Source: Biostraticola tofi (GTDB taxonomy: Bacteria; Pseudomonadota; Gammaproteobacteria; Enterobacterales; Enterobacteriaceae). From it: a DNA stretch of 64,000 nucleotides. The notes under the pieces are model-generated. The model was not told where the DNA came from, did not search any database, and saw only the letters and a program-made list of their open reading frames with translations. Position 1 is the stretch's first letter. The number at the start of each line of letters is the position of its first letter. The position numbers and the translations under genes were made by a program. The stretch spans positions 1-64,000 of the forward strand of contig NZ_SMCR01000009.1 of the NCBI RefSeq assembly GCF_004343195.1, written 5' to 3'. Shown in pieces: positions 42,753 to 51,817 of the stretch.

Positions 42753-44119
42753 TCAATAGCTTGACTGCGCGGATCTTCGCTATTTTCTGGCTGACTCTGG
42801 CGCTGGTTTTGATGCTGGTGTTGATGGTGCCGAAGCTCGACTCACGGCAGTTGACCGCACTGCTGGACAGTGAGCAACGACAGGGCATTATGCTGCAGCA
42901 GCATGTCGAAGCGGAGCTGGCATCGGATCCTGCCAATGACCTGATGTGGTGGCGTCGGCTGTTCCGATCCATCGACAAATGGGCGCCTCCCGGCCAGCGG
43001 CTTATCATGGTCACCAGCGAAGGACGGGTTATTGGCGCGCAGCGCAATGAAATGCAGATTATCCGTAACTTTATCGGCCAATCAGATAACTCGGATCATC
43101 CACAGAAGAAAAAATATGGCCGCGTGGAGCTGGTAGGGCCTTTCGCCATTCGTGACGGTGAAGATAACTATCAGCTGTACCAGATTAGGCCGGCCGTCAG
43201 CTCGCAGTCCGATTTTATCAACCTGATGTTTGACCGACCTTTCATGTTGCTGATAGTCACCATGCTCATCAGCATTCCGCTGTTGTTGTGGCTGGCGTGG
43301 AGCCTGGCCAAACCAGCGCGCAAACTCAAGCATGCCGCGGATGAAGTTGCCCGGGGGAATCTACGCCAGCATCCGGAGCTGGAAGCCGGTCCCCAGGAGT
43401 TCCTGGCAACCGGCGTCAGTTTCAACCAGATGGTCAGTGCCCTGGAGCGAATGGTTACCGCTCAGCAGCGACTGCTTTCCGACATCTCACATGAGCTGCG
43501 TACCCCGCTTACCCGGCTGCAGCTGGCAACCGCGTTAATGCGGCGCCGGCATGGCGAAGCCAATGAACTGGCCCGGATTGAAACCGAGGCGCAGCGGCTG
43601 GACTCCATGATTAACGATTTGTTGGTGCTTTCACGCAATCAGCATAAGAACGAGCTGGCGCGGGAATTGATTAAAGCCAATGACCTGTGGACCGATGTGC
43701 TTGATGACGCCGCATTTGAAGCGGAGCAAATGGGTAAAACCCTGGAGATAACCGCCCGCCCCGGCAACTGGACGCTGCTGGGCAATCCTTCGGCTCTCGA
43801 CAGCGCGTTGGAGAATATCGTAAGAAATGCGCTCCGCTATTCCCATCACAAGATTTCGGTCGCATTTACCGCCGACAACCAGGGTGTCACCATTACCGTT
43901 GATGACGATGGACCCGGGGTCAGCGCTGAAGATCGCGAACAGATATTCAGGCCATTCTATCGCACCGACGAAGCGCGCGATCGTGAGTCAGGCGGGACCG
44001 GCCTCGGCCTGGCGATTGTTGAAACCGCCGTTGAGCAGCATCGCGGCTGGGTCAAGGCGGAAGACAGCCCGCTGGGCGGACTGAGATTGATCATCTGGCT
44101 ACCGCTGCAGCAACGATGA
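42749..44119 (+). CDS. cpxA: Envelope stress sensor kinase CpxA
   Basis: Inner-membrane histidine kinase/phosphatase for CpxR. The start at 42749 (MINSLTARIFAIFWL) gives 456 residues. Order: helix 1 (about 8-28), periplasmic sensor domain (about 30-163), helix 2 (about 165-185), HAMP, dimerisation helix with the phospho-His in SDISHELRTPL (about 248), and the ATPase domain with the N box ENIVRNALRYS, G1 DDDGPGV and G2 GGTGLGLAI. Translationally coupled to cpxR. Confidence 0.98.
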   Translation: MINSLTARIFAIFWLTLALVLMLVLMVPKLDSRQLTALLDSEQRQGIMLQQHVEAELASDPANDLMWWRRLFRSIDKWAPPGQRLIMVTSEGRVIGAQRNEMQIIRNFIGQSDNSDHPQKKKYGRVELVGPFAIRDGEDNYQLYQIRPAVSSQSDFINLMFDRPFMLLIVTMLISIPLLLWLAWSLAKPARKLKHAADEVARGNLRQHPELEAGPQEFLATGVSFNQMVSALERMVTAQQRLLSDISHELRTPLTRLQLATALMRRRHGEANELARIETEAQRLDSMINDLLVLSRNQHKNELARELIKANDLWTDVLDDAAFEAEQMGKTLEITARPGNWTLLGNPSALDSALENIVRNALRYSHHKISVAFTADNQGVTITVDDDGPGVSAEDREQIFRPFYRTDEARDRESGGTGLGLAIVETAVEQHRGWVKAEDSPLGGLRLIIWLPLQQR

Positions 44120-44188
44120 TATCCGCCGCACAAGTGCAGCTTAAACCGGTGATTTTTGCTATTCTTCGCCTCCTGAACAGGGGGCCTT

Positions 44189-44656
44189 ATGCTTAACGTT
44201 GTACTCTTCGAACCGGAAATCCCACCCAATACCGGCAATATCATTCGCTTATGCGCCAATACCGGCTTTTACCTGCATCTTATCGAACCGCTGGGTTTTA
44301 CCTGGGATGACAAGCGGCTGCGCCGGGCCGGTCTGGACTATCACGAATTCGCCCGGATAAAGCATCATCATGACTACAGTGCATTCCTGAGCGAGGAGAA
44401 ACCCGAACGGCTGTTCGCACTGACAACCAAAGGCACGCCGGCCCACAGCGCCGTCAGCTACCAGGCAGGGGATTACCTGCTGTTTGGTCCCGAAACCCGT
44501 GGCTTACCCTCAACGGTGCTGGACAGCCTGGCTGCCGAGCATAAAATCCGCATCCCGATGCAAAGCGACAGCCGCAGCATGAATCTTTCCAATGCCGTAT
44601 CGGTGGTGGTCTATGAAGCCTGGAGGCAGCTGGGCTACAGCGGCGCACGGCAATAG
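44189..44656 (+). CDS. trmL: tRNA (cytidine/uridine-2'-O-)-methyltransferase TrmL
   Basis: SPOUT-fold enzyme that 2'-O-methylates position 34 of tRNA-Leu isoacceptors. 155 residues. N-terminal [26 protein letters not shown], the SAM-knot motifs [10 protein letters not shown] and [24 protein letters not shown] are conserved. It follows cpxA in the same direction, an order seen outside E. coli. It is convergent with cysE. Confidence 0.96.
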   Translation: MLNVVLFEPEIPPNTGNIIRLCANTGFYLHLIEPLGFTWDDKRLRRAGLDYHEFARIKHHHDYSAFLSEEKPERLFALTTKGTPAHSAVSYQAGDYLLFGPETRGLPSTVLDSLAAEHKIRIPMQSDSRSMNLSNAVSVVVYEAWRQLGYSGARQ

Positions 44657-44723
44657 CCTTCGTCGCGCTAAAACAGCACCGAACGGCAGCATCAGACTCA
44701 ACCCCGACAGGCAGCCTACCGTG

Positions 44724-45539
44724 CTAAATGCCGTCGCCGTACTCAAAGCCCAGGCTGCTGAAAGACTGATCCATATCCATGGAGGGCTTATCGGTATCGG
44801 GCCTGCCGACAATACGCGCCGGGACGCCTGCGGCGGTAGTATGCGGTGGGATCGAGTGGAGCACTACCGAACCGGCACCGATTTTTGCGCCCTGTCCGAC
44901 TTCAATATTGCCCAGAATCGTCGCGCCGGCGCCAATCATTACGCCTTCTCGGATCTTGGGATGGCGGTCACCGCTGGTTTTACCGGTCCCGCCCAGTGTT
45001 ACCGACTGCAGTATTGATACATCGTTTTCGACAATGGCGGTTTCGCCGATCACGATGCCGGTCGCGTGGTCTAGCATGATACCGCAGCCAATCGTGGCTG
45101 CTGGATGTATATCGACGCCAAACGAAACCGATATCTGATTCTGGAAATATACCGCCAGCGCCCGGCGATCCTGGGACCACAGCCAGTGACCGATCCTGTA
45201 AGCCTGCAGGGCATGAAACCCTTTCAGATACAGCAAAGGGGTCGAGTATTTATCGACCGCCGGATCGCGTTGCCGAACGGCGTGTATATCGCGGGCAGCA
45301 GAAAGAATCATGTGCCGATCGGCACTGTAAGCCTCTTCGACTATTTCACGGATCGCAATGGCCGGCATGATGGGATTGCCCAGCTTATTCGCCAGCATAT
45401 AGCTTAACGCGCTGCCCAGGTTTTCATGCTTGAGCAGGGTGGCGTGGAAAAAACTGGCCAGCATGGGCTCACAATCGGCTAAAGCACGCGCTTCAGCTTT
45501 AATGTTATCCCACACCAGTTCCAATTCTTCTGTCGACAT
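44724..45539 (-). CDS. cysE: Serine acetyltransferase CysE
   Basis: Makes O-acetylserine, the committed step of cysteine synthesis, and is feedback-inhibited by cysteine. The start at 45539 (MSTEELELVWDNIKAEA) gives 271 residues. The N-terminal helical domain is followed by a left-handed beta helix with hexapeptide repeats (about 140-235). The catalytic DIHPAATIG..IMLDHATGIVIGE (His/Asp) is intact. The C-terminal tail ending EYGDGI supplies the Ile that docks in the CysK active site. Last of the secB-gpsA-cysE run. Confidence 0.97.
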   Translation of the reverse strand: MSTEELELVWDNIKAEARALADCEPMLASFFHATLLKHENLGSALSYMLANKLGNPIMPAIAIREIVEEAYSADRHMILSAARDIHAVRQRDPAVDKYSTPLLYLKGFHALQAYRIGHWLWSQDRRALAVYFQNQISVSFGVDIHPAATIGCGIMLDHATGIVIGETAIVENDVSILQSVTLGGTGKTSGDRHPKIREGVMIGAGATILGNIEVGQGAKIGAGSVVLHSIPPHTTAAGVPARIVGRPDTDKPSMDMDQSFSSLGFEYGDGI

Positions 45540-45585
45540 ACGGCTTACCTCTAACGGATTGACAAATGCATGCCAAGCCCGAAGT

Positions 45586-46602
45586 TCAGCCGCTGGCATT
45601 TTCTTCCTTCTGCGCGCGGCCGAGCAGGCTCAGCGCTGCTTCCCTGGCATTTTTGTCCTGGTAAAGCACCTGATAGATTTGCTCGGTAATCGGCATCTCA
45701 ACCCCATAGCGGCCGGCCAGTGCCAGGACCTCACGGGTATTCCGATAACCTTCGACTACCTGTCCGATAGTATCCTGCGCTGATTGTACGTCAACCCCCT
45801 GCCCTAAAAGCATGCCAAACCGCCGGTTGCGGGATTGGTTATCCGTACAGGTCAGCACCAGGTCGCCAAGGCCGGCCATGCCCATGAAGGTATTGGCTTG
45901 TGCGCCGAGAGCCGCGCCCAGCCTGGACATTTCCGCCAGGCCACGGGTAATCAGCGCTGTTCGCGCATTGGCGCCGAAACCGATGCCATCGGAAATACCC
46001 GCGCCGATAGCAATAACATTTTTTACCGCGCCGCCTAATTGAACGCCGATAAAGTCAGGATTGCTGTACACCCGGAAGCTCTTGCCGCAATGCAGCAGGT
46101 GCTGTAAATCGGTCGAGAAAAGCGTATCCGTTGAAGCCAGCGCGATGGCGGTAGGTAACCCGGCGGCCAGCTCTTTTGCGAAAGTCGGCCCGGAAATCAC
46201 CGCCAGAGGGATGTGATTGCCCAGAATTTCGCGAGCGACATCCTGCAGCAGTCTGCCGGTATCGGCTTCAAGTCCCTTGGTCGCCCAGACAATTCGCGCA
46301 TCCGGACGCAGCAATGGCTTGATTTGTTTGAGCACCGTGCCGAATACATGGCTCGGCACCACAATCAATACATCGCGGCAGGCGGCCAGCGCTACCGTAA
46401 GTTCGGTTTCCAGTCGCAGAGAAGGCGGGAAAGGCACATCAGGCAAAAATGCCTGATTGCACCTCGCCGCTTCAAGGGCCCGTATATGCCCCGGCTCATG
46501 CCCCCACAACAACACCTCATGACCGTTTCGGGCCAGGGTTATGGCCAGAGCCGTACCATACGAACCGGCTCCGATGACTGTCATAGAGGTATTTGTTTTC
46601 AT
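45586..46602 (-). CDS. gpsA: Glycerol-3-phosphate dehydrogenase [NAD(P)+] GpsA
   Basis: Makes sn-glycerol-3-phosphate from dihydroxyacetone phosphate for phospholipid synthesis. The start at 46602 ([20 protein letters not shown]) gives 338 residues; the frame stays open far upstream through secB but without family support. The NAD(P) loop [10 protein letters not shown], the catalytic-Lys regions [10 protein letters not shown] and [13 protein letters not shown], and [10 protein letters not shown] are conserved. Three bases separate it from the secB stop, so the two are coupled. Confidence 0.97.
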   Translation of the reverse strand: MKTNTSMTVIGAGSYGTALAITLARNGHEVLLWGHEPGHIRALEAARCNQAFLPDVPFPPSLRLETELTVALAACRDVLIVVPSHVFGTVLKQIKPLLRPDARIVWATKGLEADTGRLLQDVAREILGNHIPLAVISGPTFAKELAAGLPTAIALASTDTLFSTDLQHLLHCGKSFRVYSNPDFIGVQLGGAVKNVIAIGAGISDGIGFGANARTALITRGLAEMSRLGAALGAQANTFMGMAGLGDLVLTCTDNQSRNRRFGMLLGQGVDVQSAQDTIGQVVEGYRNTREVLALAGRYGVEMPITEQIYQVLYQDKNAREAALSLLGRAQKEENASG

Positions 46603-46604
46603 TA

Positions 46605-47075
46605 TCAGGCGTCCTGGGTCGGTTGGCTTCCTTCGCCATCGGACTGTTGCTGCAGATAGTTCATAAACAGCGCATCGAAGTTGACCGGCGCCAGGTTCAA
46701 CTGCGGGAAAGTACCGCGAGAGACCTGACTGGTGATGCATTCACGAGCGTAAGGGAACAGGATATTAGGGCAGTATGCGCCAAGGCAATGCGCCATTTGT
46801 GTGCCGTCGATACCGGAGATGGTGAAGATACCTGCCTGCTGCACTTCACACAGGAAAGCCGTTTCTTCGCCCAGAGTCGCCGTTACGGTTACGCGAAGCA
46901 CGACTTCATAAATGTCTTCCGCCAGCTGGCTGGAAGCGGTGTCCAGATCCAGCTTGATTTCAGGCTGCCATTCCTGCTGAAACACTTTAGGAGCGTTAGG
47001 TGCTTCAAAGGAAACGTCTTTGGTATAAATACGCTGAATTTGGAAAGCCATCTCGGTACTGTTTTGTTCTGACAT
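46605..47075 (-). CDS. secB: Protein-export chaperone SecB
   Basis: Tetrameric chaperone that keeps precursors unfolded and hands them to SecA. 156 residues, against 155 in E. coli. [19 protein letters not shown], the substrate groove and the SecA-binding acidic region, and the conserved [13 protein letters not shown] are all present. It lies in the conserved order yibN-grxC-secB-gpsA-cysE. Confidence 0.97.
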   Translation of the reverse strand: MSEQNSTEMAFQIQRIYTKDVSFEAPNAPKVFQQEWQPEIKLDLDTASSQLAEDIYEVVLRVTVTATLGEETAFLCEVQQAGIFTISGIDGTQMAHCLGAYCPNILFPYARECITSQVSRGTFPQLNLAPVNFDALFMNYLQQQSDGEGSQPTQDA

Positions 47076-47129
47076 TGAAAAACCCTTTGGTTAATGTACT
47101 GCCCATGATCTGGCAATGGAGGACCCGGC

Positions 47130-47381
47130 CTACTTGAGCAGGGGGTCAAGTCCACCGCGTGCATCAAGGGCGTGTAGGTCATCGCAGCCGCCAACGTGCT
47201 GCCCGTCGATAAAAATTTGTGGAACCGTATTCCGGCCGCTGCGAATGATCATTTCTTCCCGTTTATCCGCATCCCCGTCAATAGGTAATTCCTGGTAACG
47301 GACGTTCTTGCGGGCGAGCAGCGCTTTGGCTCGGTGGCAATATGGGCAGGTTGCTTTGGTGTAGACTTCTATATTTGCCAT
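47130..47381 (-). CDS. grxC: Glutaredoxin 3 GrxC
   Basis: Glutathione-dependent dithiol oxidoreductase. 83 residues, the E. coli length. The active site is CPYC (about 11-14); TVPQIFI and GGCDDL are the glutathione-binding motifs. The third Cys (GGCDD) typical of Grx3 is kept. A second glutaredoxin domain in this window is fused to the peroxiredoxin next to oxyR. Confidence 0.97.
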   Translation of the reverse strand: MANIEVYTKATCPYCHRAKALLARKNVRYQELPIDGDADKREEMIIRSGRNTVPQIFIDGQHVGGCDDLHALDARGGLDPLLK

Positions 47382-47407
47382 GGTTCCCCCTCGAAGAAGG
47401 TAATCGA

Positions 47408-47839
47408 TTATTTGCCGCGTACCAGCGGAAGATTCTCGCCGCTCCAGCCGCTTATGCCGTCTTTCAGGACATAAACACGCTCGAAACCTGCTTTGAAAAG
47501 GTTTTCGGCGGCGTCGCGTGAAGTGGTCCCCGTCGAACAGGCGACAATGACCGGCTTCGTCTTGGATTTGTCGAGCTCGCCAATATTCCCGTTTTTGATA
47601 TCCGCAGACAGCATATTATGGGAATTGGCGATATGGCCTTTACGGTAATCATCCCGGCCACGCAGATCAACGATTACTGCGTCTTCCTTGTTAATCAGTC
47701 GGATAGCTTCCCCGCGGGTCACTTCCCCTACCTTTGAAAAACGGCTCTTGAATGTCATAAAGATGACGGCGATCAGTAAAGCCACCCACGCCAGGCTCAG
47801 CATGGGGTGATCGCTGACGAATTTCATAATGTCTTGCAT
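47408..47839 (-). CDS. yibN: Membrane-anchored rhodanese-like protein YibN
   Basis: 143 residues, matching E. coli YibN in length and position. One N-terminal membrane helix (about 12-30) anchors a rhodanese domain (about 40-140) facing the cytoplasm or membrane surface. [21 protein letters not shown] and the C-terminal [13 protein letters not shown] are family marks. The active loop reads CSTGTTSR (about 97-104), a canonical CxxGxxSR sulfur-transfer loop, whereas my recollection of the E. coli sequence lacks Cys at that place. Role unproven. Confidence 0.92.
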   Translation of the reverse strand: MQDIMKFVSDHPMLSLAWVALLIAVIFMTFKSRFSKVGEVTRGEAIRLINKEDAVIVDLRGRDDYRKGHIANSHNMLSADIKNGNIGELDKSKTKPVIVACSTGTTSRDAAENLFKAGFERVYVLKDGISGWSGENLPLVRGK

Positions 47840-48190
47840 TGGGTAAAAAGACTCCCGTTAGTGATATGCCGCAGTTATAAGCCATGCATTGAAGCATTTA
47901 AGTATACCCTTGCATTACAGCAAATTCAGCCAATATACATACCCGGCAATAAGAAACTCACGGCAATGAGGGCCATGTCGCTAAAAAAAACAGGAGTTTG
48001 ATCGGCAAAGCTGCATGGGTTTTCAGCTCCGAGGGCGTCGGCCGCATCACTTCGGCCGGCAAAAACCCCTTTTACCGAGCTCCATCGCCTCATAGCGTAT
48101 TATTCTGCAGTATCAGCATCGGGGACCGGCTGAGGACGTCTTGCAAGAGATGACTGGTAAGCCGCTGTTCAACGTGAAATAATCCTGCTC
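47840..48190 (+). other. 351-bp yibN-envC region holding a gpmI fossil
   Basis: In E. coli this interval holds the full gpmI (gpmM) gene of about 1.5 kb. Here it is 351 bases. 47840-47974 is the yibN promoter side with no gene; 47975-48182 is the gpmI remnant, listed separately; envC begins 8 bases after it. No other gene is seen. Confidence 0.8.
47975..48182 (+). pseudogene. gpmI: Remnant of phosphoglycerate mutase gpmI
   Basis: The 3' end encodes QEMTGKPLF followed by NVK and a stop (48144-48182), which is the nearly invariant C-terminus of cofactor-independent phosphoglycerate mutase. At 47975 an ATG opens MSLKKTGV then stops, resembling the usual start (MS..KKP) with a frame change. Roughly 1.3 kb of the middle, including the metal and Ser active sites, is missing. 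The position, directly before envC-yibQ and divergent from yibN, is that of gpmI in E. coli. The 3' match is strong; the 5' match is weak. Confidence 0.82.
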
Positions 48191-49489
48191 ATGAGGGAAA
48201 AAGCAGCATTACGCATAGCGAACCAGCGCCGAGACGGCAACCCGATGTGGCCCGTCGCGCTGAAGCACGCCATTGTGATCAGCGTTCTTTGTGCTGGCGT
48301 CATGCTGGCGCCTGGTTGCAGCTACGCGGCGGACAACAAGGAACAGTTGAAAACGCTGCAGCAAAGCATTGCCGATAAAGAAAAAAACGTGCAGCAACAA
48401 AAGAAGCAACGTGGATCGTTGCTTGCACAGCTTAAACAGCAAGAGCAGTCGATATCCCAGGCCAGCCGCAGCCTGCATGAAACCCAGGGCACTCTTCAGA
48501 CGTTAGCCCAAGATATAGAACGGCTCACAGGGTCAATAAAACGGCTTGAACAGCAATCGGCTGCCCAGCAGAAACTGCTGGCGGGCCAGCTAGACAGCGC
48601 CTTCCGCCAGGGGCGCCATTCAGGCGTACAGTTGATCCTCAGCGGTGAAGAGAGCCAGCGGAGCGAGCGCATTCTGTCTTATTACAGCTATCTGAATGCA
48701 GCCCGGGAAAAATCCATTGAGGCACTGCGCCAAACCCGTCAGACGCTCGAAACGCAAAAACAGCAGCAGCAAAGCAAGCAACAGCAGCAAACGACATTGC
48801 TTGCTCAGCAGCGCACCCAGCAGAAAGAATTGGAAAATGCGCGCATCGCCCGCCAGAAAACACTGACCAGCCTGGAATCCTCTATCGAGCAAAATCAGCA
48901 AAGCCTCAGCGAGTTACGCGCCAACGAAAGCCGTTTGCGCGATAATATCGCCCGGGCGGAGCGCGAGGCCAAAGCCCGGGCGGAACGTGAGGAGCGCGAA
49001 GCCAGGCGGGTCCGTGAACGCGAGCAGCAGGCCAAGCGCAAAGGCAGCAGCTACAAGCCCACAGAAAGCGAACGAGCGCTTATCTCACGCACCGGCGGCC
49101 TTGGCAGGCCGGCAGGGCAATATACCTGGCCCGCCAGGGGCCGTACCCTGCACCGCTTCGGTGAGACGCTGCAGGGCGAGCTACGTTGGAAAGGCGTGGT
49201 CATCGGCGCGTCAGAAGGCAGTGAAGTCCGGGCCATCGCAGATGGTCGGGTGTTAATGGCCGATTGGCTGCAGGGATATGGGCTGGTGGTAGTCATAGAG
49301 CACGGTAAAGGCGATATGAGCCTTTATGGCTATAACCAGAGCGCACTGGTAAGCGTGGGAGCGCAAGTTAAGGCCGGCCAACCGGTGGCGCTGATAGGCA
49401 CCAGCGGCGGCCAGGGCACCCCTTCGCTCTATTTTGAAATCCGGCGCCAGGGTCAGGCGGTAAATCCATTACCATGGTTAGGAAGATAG
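48191..49489 (+). CDS. envC: Murein hydrolase activator EnvC
   Basis: Periplasmic activator of the amidases AmiA and AmiB at the septum, recruited by FtsEX. 432 residues: signal peptide (about 1-46), long Gln-rich coiled coils (about 48-290), then a LytM/M23 domain (about 315-432). The LytM domain lacks the zinc ligands of active peptidases (no HxGxD motif in its GASEGSEV region), as expected for a non-catalytic activator. GYNQSALVSVGAQVKAGQPVA and LYFEIRRQGQAVNP are conserved. The operon probably once began with gpmI. Confidence 0.95.
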   Translation: MREKAALRIANQRRDGNPMWPVALKHAIVISVLCAGVMLAPGCSYAADNKEQLKTLQQSIADKEKNVQQQKKQRGSLLAQLKQQEQSISQASRSLHETQGTLQTLAQDIERLTGSIKRLEQQSAAQQKLLAGQLDSAFRQGRHSGVQLILSGEESQRSERILSYYSYLNAAREKSIEALRQTRQTLETQKQQQQSKQQQQTTLLAQQRTQQKELENARIARQKTLTSLESSIEQNQQSLSELRANESRLRDNIARAEREAKARAEREEREARRVREREQQAKRKGSSYKPTESERALISRTGGLGRPAGQYTWPARGRTLHRFGETLQGELRWKGVVIGASEGSEVRAIADGRVLMADWLQGYGLVVVIEHGKGDMSLYGYNQSALVSVGAQVKAGQPVALIGTSGGQGTPSLYFEIRRQGQAVNPLPWLGR

Positions 49490-49490
49490 T

Positions 49491-50438
49491 TTGTCAAGAT
49501 TCAAACGGTTGATCATCGTTTTTTCAGCGCTGACCTTGGCCTGTGGCGCTGCCCAGGCCGGCAAATTGTCCATCGTCATCGACGATTTTGGCTATCGCCC
49601 GGCTAACGAGAAAAAGATCCTGGCGATGCCGAAGAATATTTCGATTGCCGTGCTGCCTGATGCGCCCCATGCCCGGGAAATGGCGGTCGCCGCCCATCAG
49701 CAGGGGCGGGAAGTGCTGATACATCTGCCGATGGCCCCCCTGAGCAAACAACCTCTTGAGCGTAACACTCTCCACCCCGCCATGAGCCGAGAGGAAGTCT
49801 CGCGCATCGTCGCTGAAGCGGTTGGCAAGGTGCCTTATGCGTCAGGCCTCAACAATCACATGGGCAGCGCGATGACATCAAGCTTGAGCGGTATGCAGAA
49901 CGTCATGCAGGTCCTCAGTCATTATCAGTTCTATTTCCTTGATAGCATGACCATTGCCGGCAGCCAGTCTCAGGCGGCAGCAGCCGGCACCGGCGTCAAG
50001 GTTATCAAACGTAACGTCTTCCTGGATGATAGCCAGAATGAAGCGGAGATACGCAAACAGTTTACCCGCGCGGTTGAATTGGCACGCCGGAAAGGCCACG
50101 CTATCGCCATAGGCCACCCACACCCGGCGACCGTCCGGGTTCTGCAACAGATGTTGCCGGCCTTGCCAGCCGATATTGAGCTGGTGCGCCCAAGCATGCT
50201 GCTTGATGAACCGGTTTCCTCAGGATCCCATCCACGGCCATCGGTGCCCGCACCTGCCCCGGTCAAACCACGTAATCCGTTCCATGGCATCGGCCTGTGC
50301 GCTTTCCGACACCGTCCATCGCCAGTCTATGCAGACGCCATGTTCAAAGTGCTTTCGACCAGCATAGTGGCATCAATGTCAGATATCCTTTCAAGCCGCC
50401 GCACACTGCCGCAACAGGAACCGGCTACGCCAAAATAG
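49491..50438 (+). CDS. yibQ: Divergent polysaccharide deacetylase YibQ
   Basis: Secreted protein of the divergent polysaccharide deacetylase family (DUF610), matching E. coli YibQ. 315 residues; start TTG 49491, one base after the envC stop and behind AGGAAG. The signal peptide ends about AQA (residue 22). Mature KLSIVIDDFGYR carries the Asp pair of the NodB-like fold; HLPMAP, GLNNHMGS and IGHPHP are the other family motifs. The C-terminal 60 residues are Pro-rich and variable. Function unproven; linkage with envC suggests cell-wall work. Confidence 0.9.
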   Translation: MSRFKRLIIVFSALTLACGAAQAGKLSIVIDDFGYRPANEKKILAMPKNISIAVLPDAPHAREMAVAAHQQGREVLIHLPMAPLSKQPLERNTLHPAMSREEVSRIVAEAVGKVPYASGLNNHMGSAMTSSLSGMQNVMQVLSHYQFYFLDSMTIAGSQSQAAAAGTGVKVIKRNVFLDDSQNEAEIRKQFTRAVELARRKGHAIAIGHPHPATVRVLQQMLPALPADIELVRPSMLLDEPVSSGSHPRPSVPAPAPVKPRNPFHGIGLCAFRHRPSPVYADAMFKVLSTSIVASMSDILSSRRTLPQQEPATPK

Positions 50439-50470
50439 GGTGAGAGAGCTCGGATGCAATTCTAATCAGC

Positions 50471-50500
50471 CCGTTCCCGGCCTTCAGGCGGGGGCGGTTT
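50471..50500 (+). terminator. Probable terminator after yibQ
   Basis: CCGTTCCCG and CGGGGGCGG can pair over 9 bp with two G-T wobbles around a short loop, then TTT. It would separate envC-yibQ from the LPS genes. Confidence 0.5.
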
Positions 50501-50585
50501 GTTCACATATCAACTAAATAGTGTAGGTAATTCATTCATGCTAATATAAATTAAAATGATATCGACAATACAAAGTCTGGAACGG

Positions 50586-51809
50586 ATGACGATGCCACAA
50601 AGCCGGTTGAAAATACTTCTGTTAGACAGTGGCAAGGAATGGGGCGGCGGTACCAACAGTATGTTGGAACTCCTCAAGCGGATAGATCGCAATACGTTTG
50701 ATATCAGCTGCTGTTTCTACAATAATTATGTAAGAGATAAGAATGAGTCTATCAGTGAGGCATTAGCTGCACTTGATATCCCTATATTCTTTATTCCTCA
50801 GGCTCGTCAGCCAGCGTGGGCAAAGTTAGCCAAAGAAGCCCTGCGTACCCTATTATTCTTCAACAAAAAAATCCGCTTAAAATGCATCTTTGCCATCGAT
50901 AAGATCTGGCGCATCAATCCTAATATTCAGAAAATTAATTCCCTGCTAGAAATGGGGCAATATGACATCCTGTACATGAATAATCAACCCAGCTCCAATT
51001 TTGAGGGTTATTATTCTACCGTAGGCCTGCCAACTACCGTAATTCAGCATTGCCGCATCGAACCATTGATGAATGACCAGATCGTTTCTATGGTTAATGA
51101 TTTATGCCACGCGATAATCTCAGTGTCTGACGGCGTGCAGAAAAAGCTGGTTCAGCATGGGGTTAATCCAAGGATTTGCCATACGGTATTCAATGGAATA
51201 GATGTCCATCAACCGTTGCCCGATGGCCGCCAGTTGCGGCAGTCATTCACCGCGGATGAAGACACCTTTGTATTTGGCAGCATCGGTTCGCTTATTCTTC
51301 GTAAATCCCATCATCACATTCTGCAGGCGCTGCATTTGTTTAATTATGCGTATCCTGCGGCCCGCTGGAAGATGGTGATGGTCGGTGCCGGACCGGAACA
51401 TCAGGCGCTGGTAAAAATGGCGGCAAATTATCGAATTCTGGATAACGTCATATTTACCGGATTTAAAAGCAATGCCATGGAATACCTTGCCGCCTTTGAT
51501 GCATTCATTCTGGCTTCCAGCAGTGAAGGCTTGCCGCGAGTGGTACTTGAGGCCATGCTGCTCAACACGCCGGTAATAGGTTCCAATGTCATTGGCACTG
51601 CTGAGCTTATCCATCACGAAGAGACCGGCTTGTTGTTTCCCTATGGCGATACGCAACTGCTGTTCAGACATTTTGAGCGGCTTTACCTCGACAAAAACTA
51701 TCGCCTGGTCTTGGCACGCAACGCCAATGAGATGGTCAGGACGCATTTCACCATTGATAAATATGTCGCAGGTGTCGAAGCCGTGCTCGGCAGCATAAAG
51801 CGCGCATAG
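50586..51809 (+). CDS. GT4-family glycosyltransferase, LPS region
   Basis: Probable LPS core sugar transferase of GT-B fold. About 407 residues from ATG 50586 (50556 and 50592 are alternatives; none has a strong ribosome site). The N-terminal acceptor half begins LKILLLDSGKEWGGGTNSML. The C-terminal donor half (about 200-390) has the nucleotide-sugar motif SSEGLPRVVLEAML (E-x7-E) and FGSIGSLILRKSHH. It is not a close match to a named enterobacterial waa gene that I recognise. First gene of the plus-strand LPS block, followed by 51818 after 8 bases. Base composition is A+T-richer than yibQ. Confidence 0.82.
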   Translation: MTMPQSRLKILLLDSGKEWGGGTNSMLELLKRIDRNTFDISCCFYNNYVRDKNESISEALAALDIPIFFIPQARQPAWAKLAKEALRTLLFFNKKIRLKCIFAIDKIWRINPNIQKINSLLEMGQYDILYMNNQPSSNFEGYYSTVGLPTTVIQHCRIEPLMNDQIVSMVNDLCHAIISVSDGVQKKLVQHGVNPRICHTVFNGIDVHQPLPDGRQLRQSFTADEDTFVFGSIGSLILRKSHHHILQALHLFNYAYPAARWKMVMVGAGPEHQALVKMAANYRILDNVIFTGFKSNAMEYLAAFDAFILASSSEGLPRVVLEAMLLNTPVIGSNVIGTAELIHHEETGLLFPYGDTQLLFRHFERLYLDKNYRLVLARNANEMVRTHFTIDKYVAGVEAVLGSIKRA

Positions 51810-51817
51810 AGGCTCCC

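Noticed and set aside
48191-49489. EnvC as an active M23 endopeptidase
   Set aside because: The zinc-binding His and Asp residues of active LytM enzymes are missing, as in known EnvC activators.
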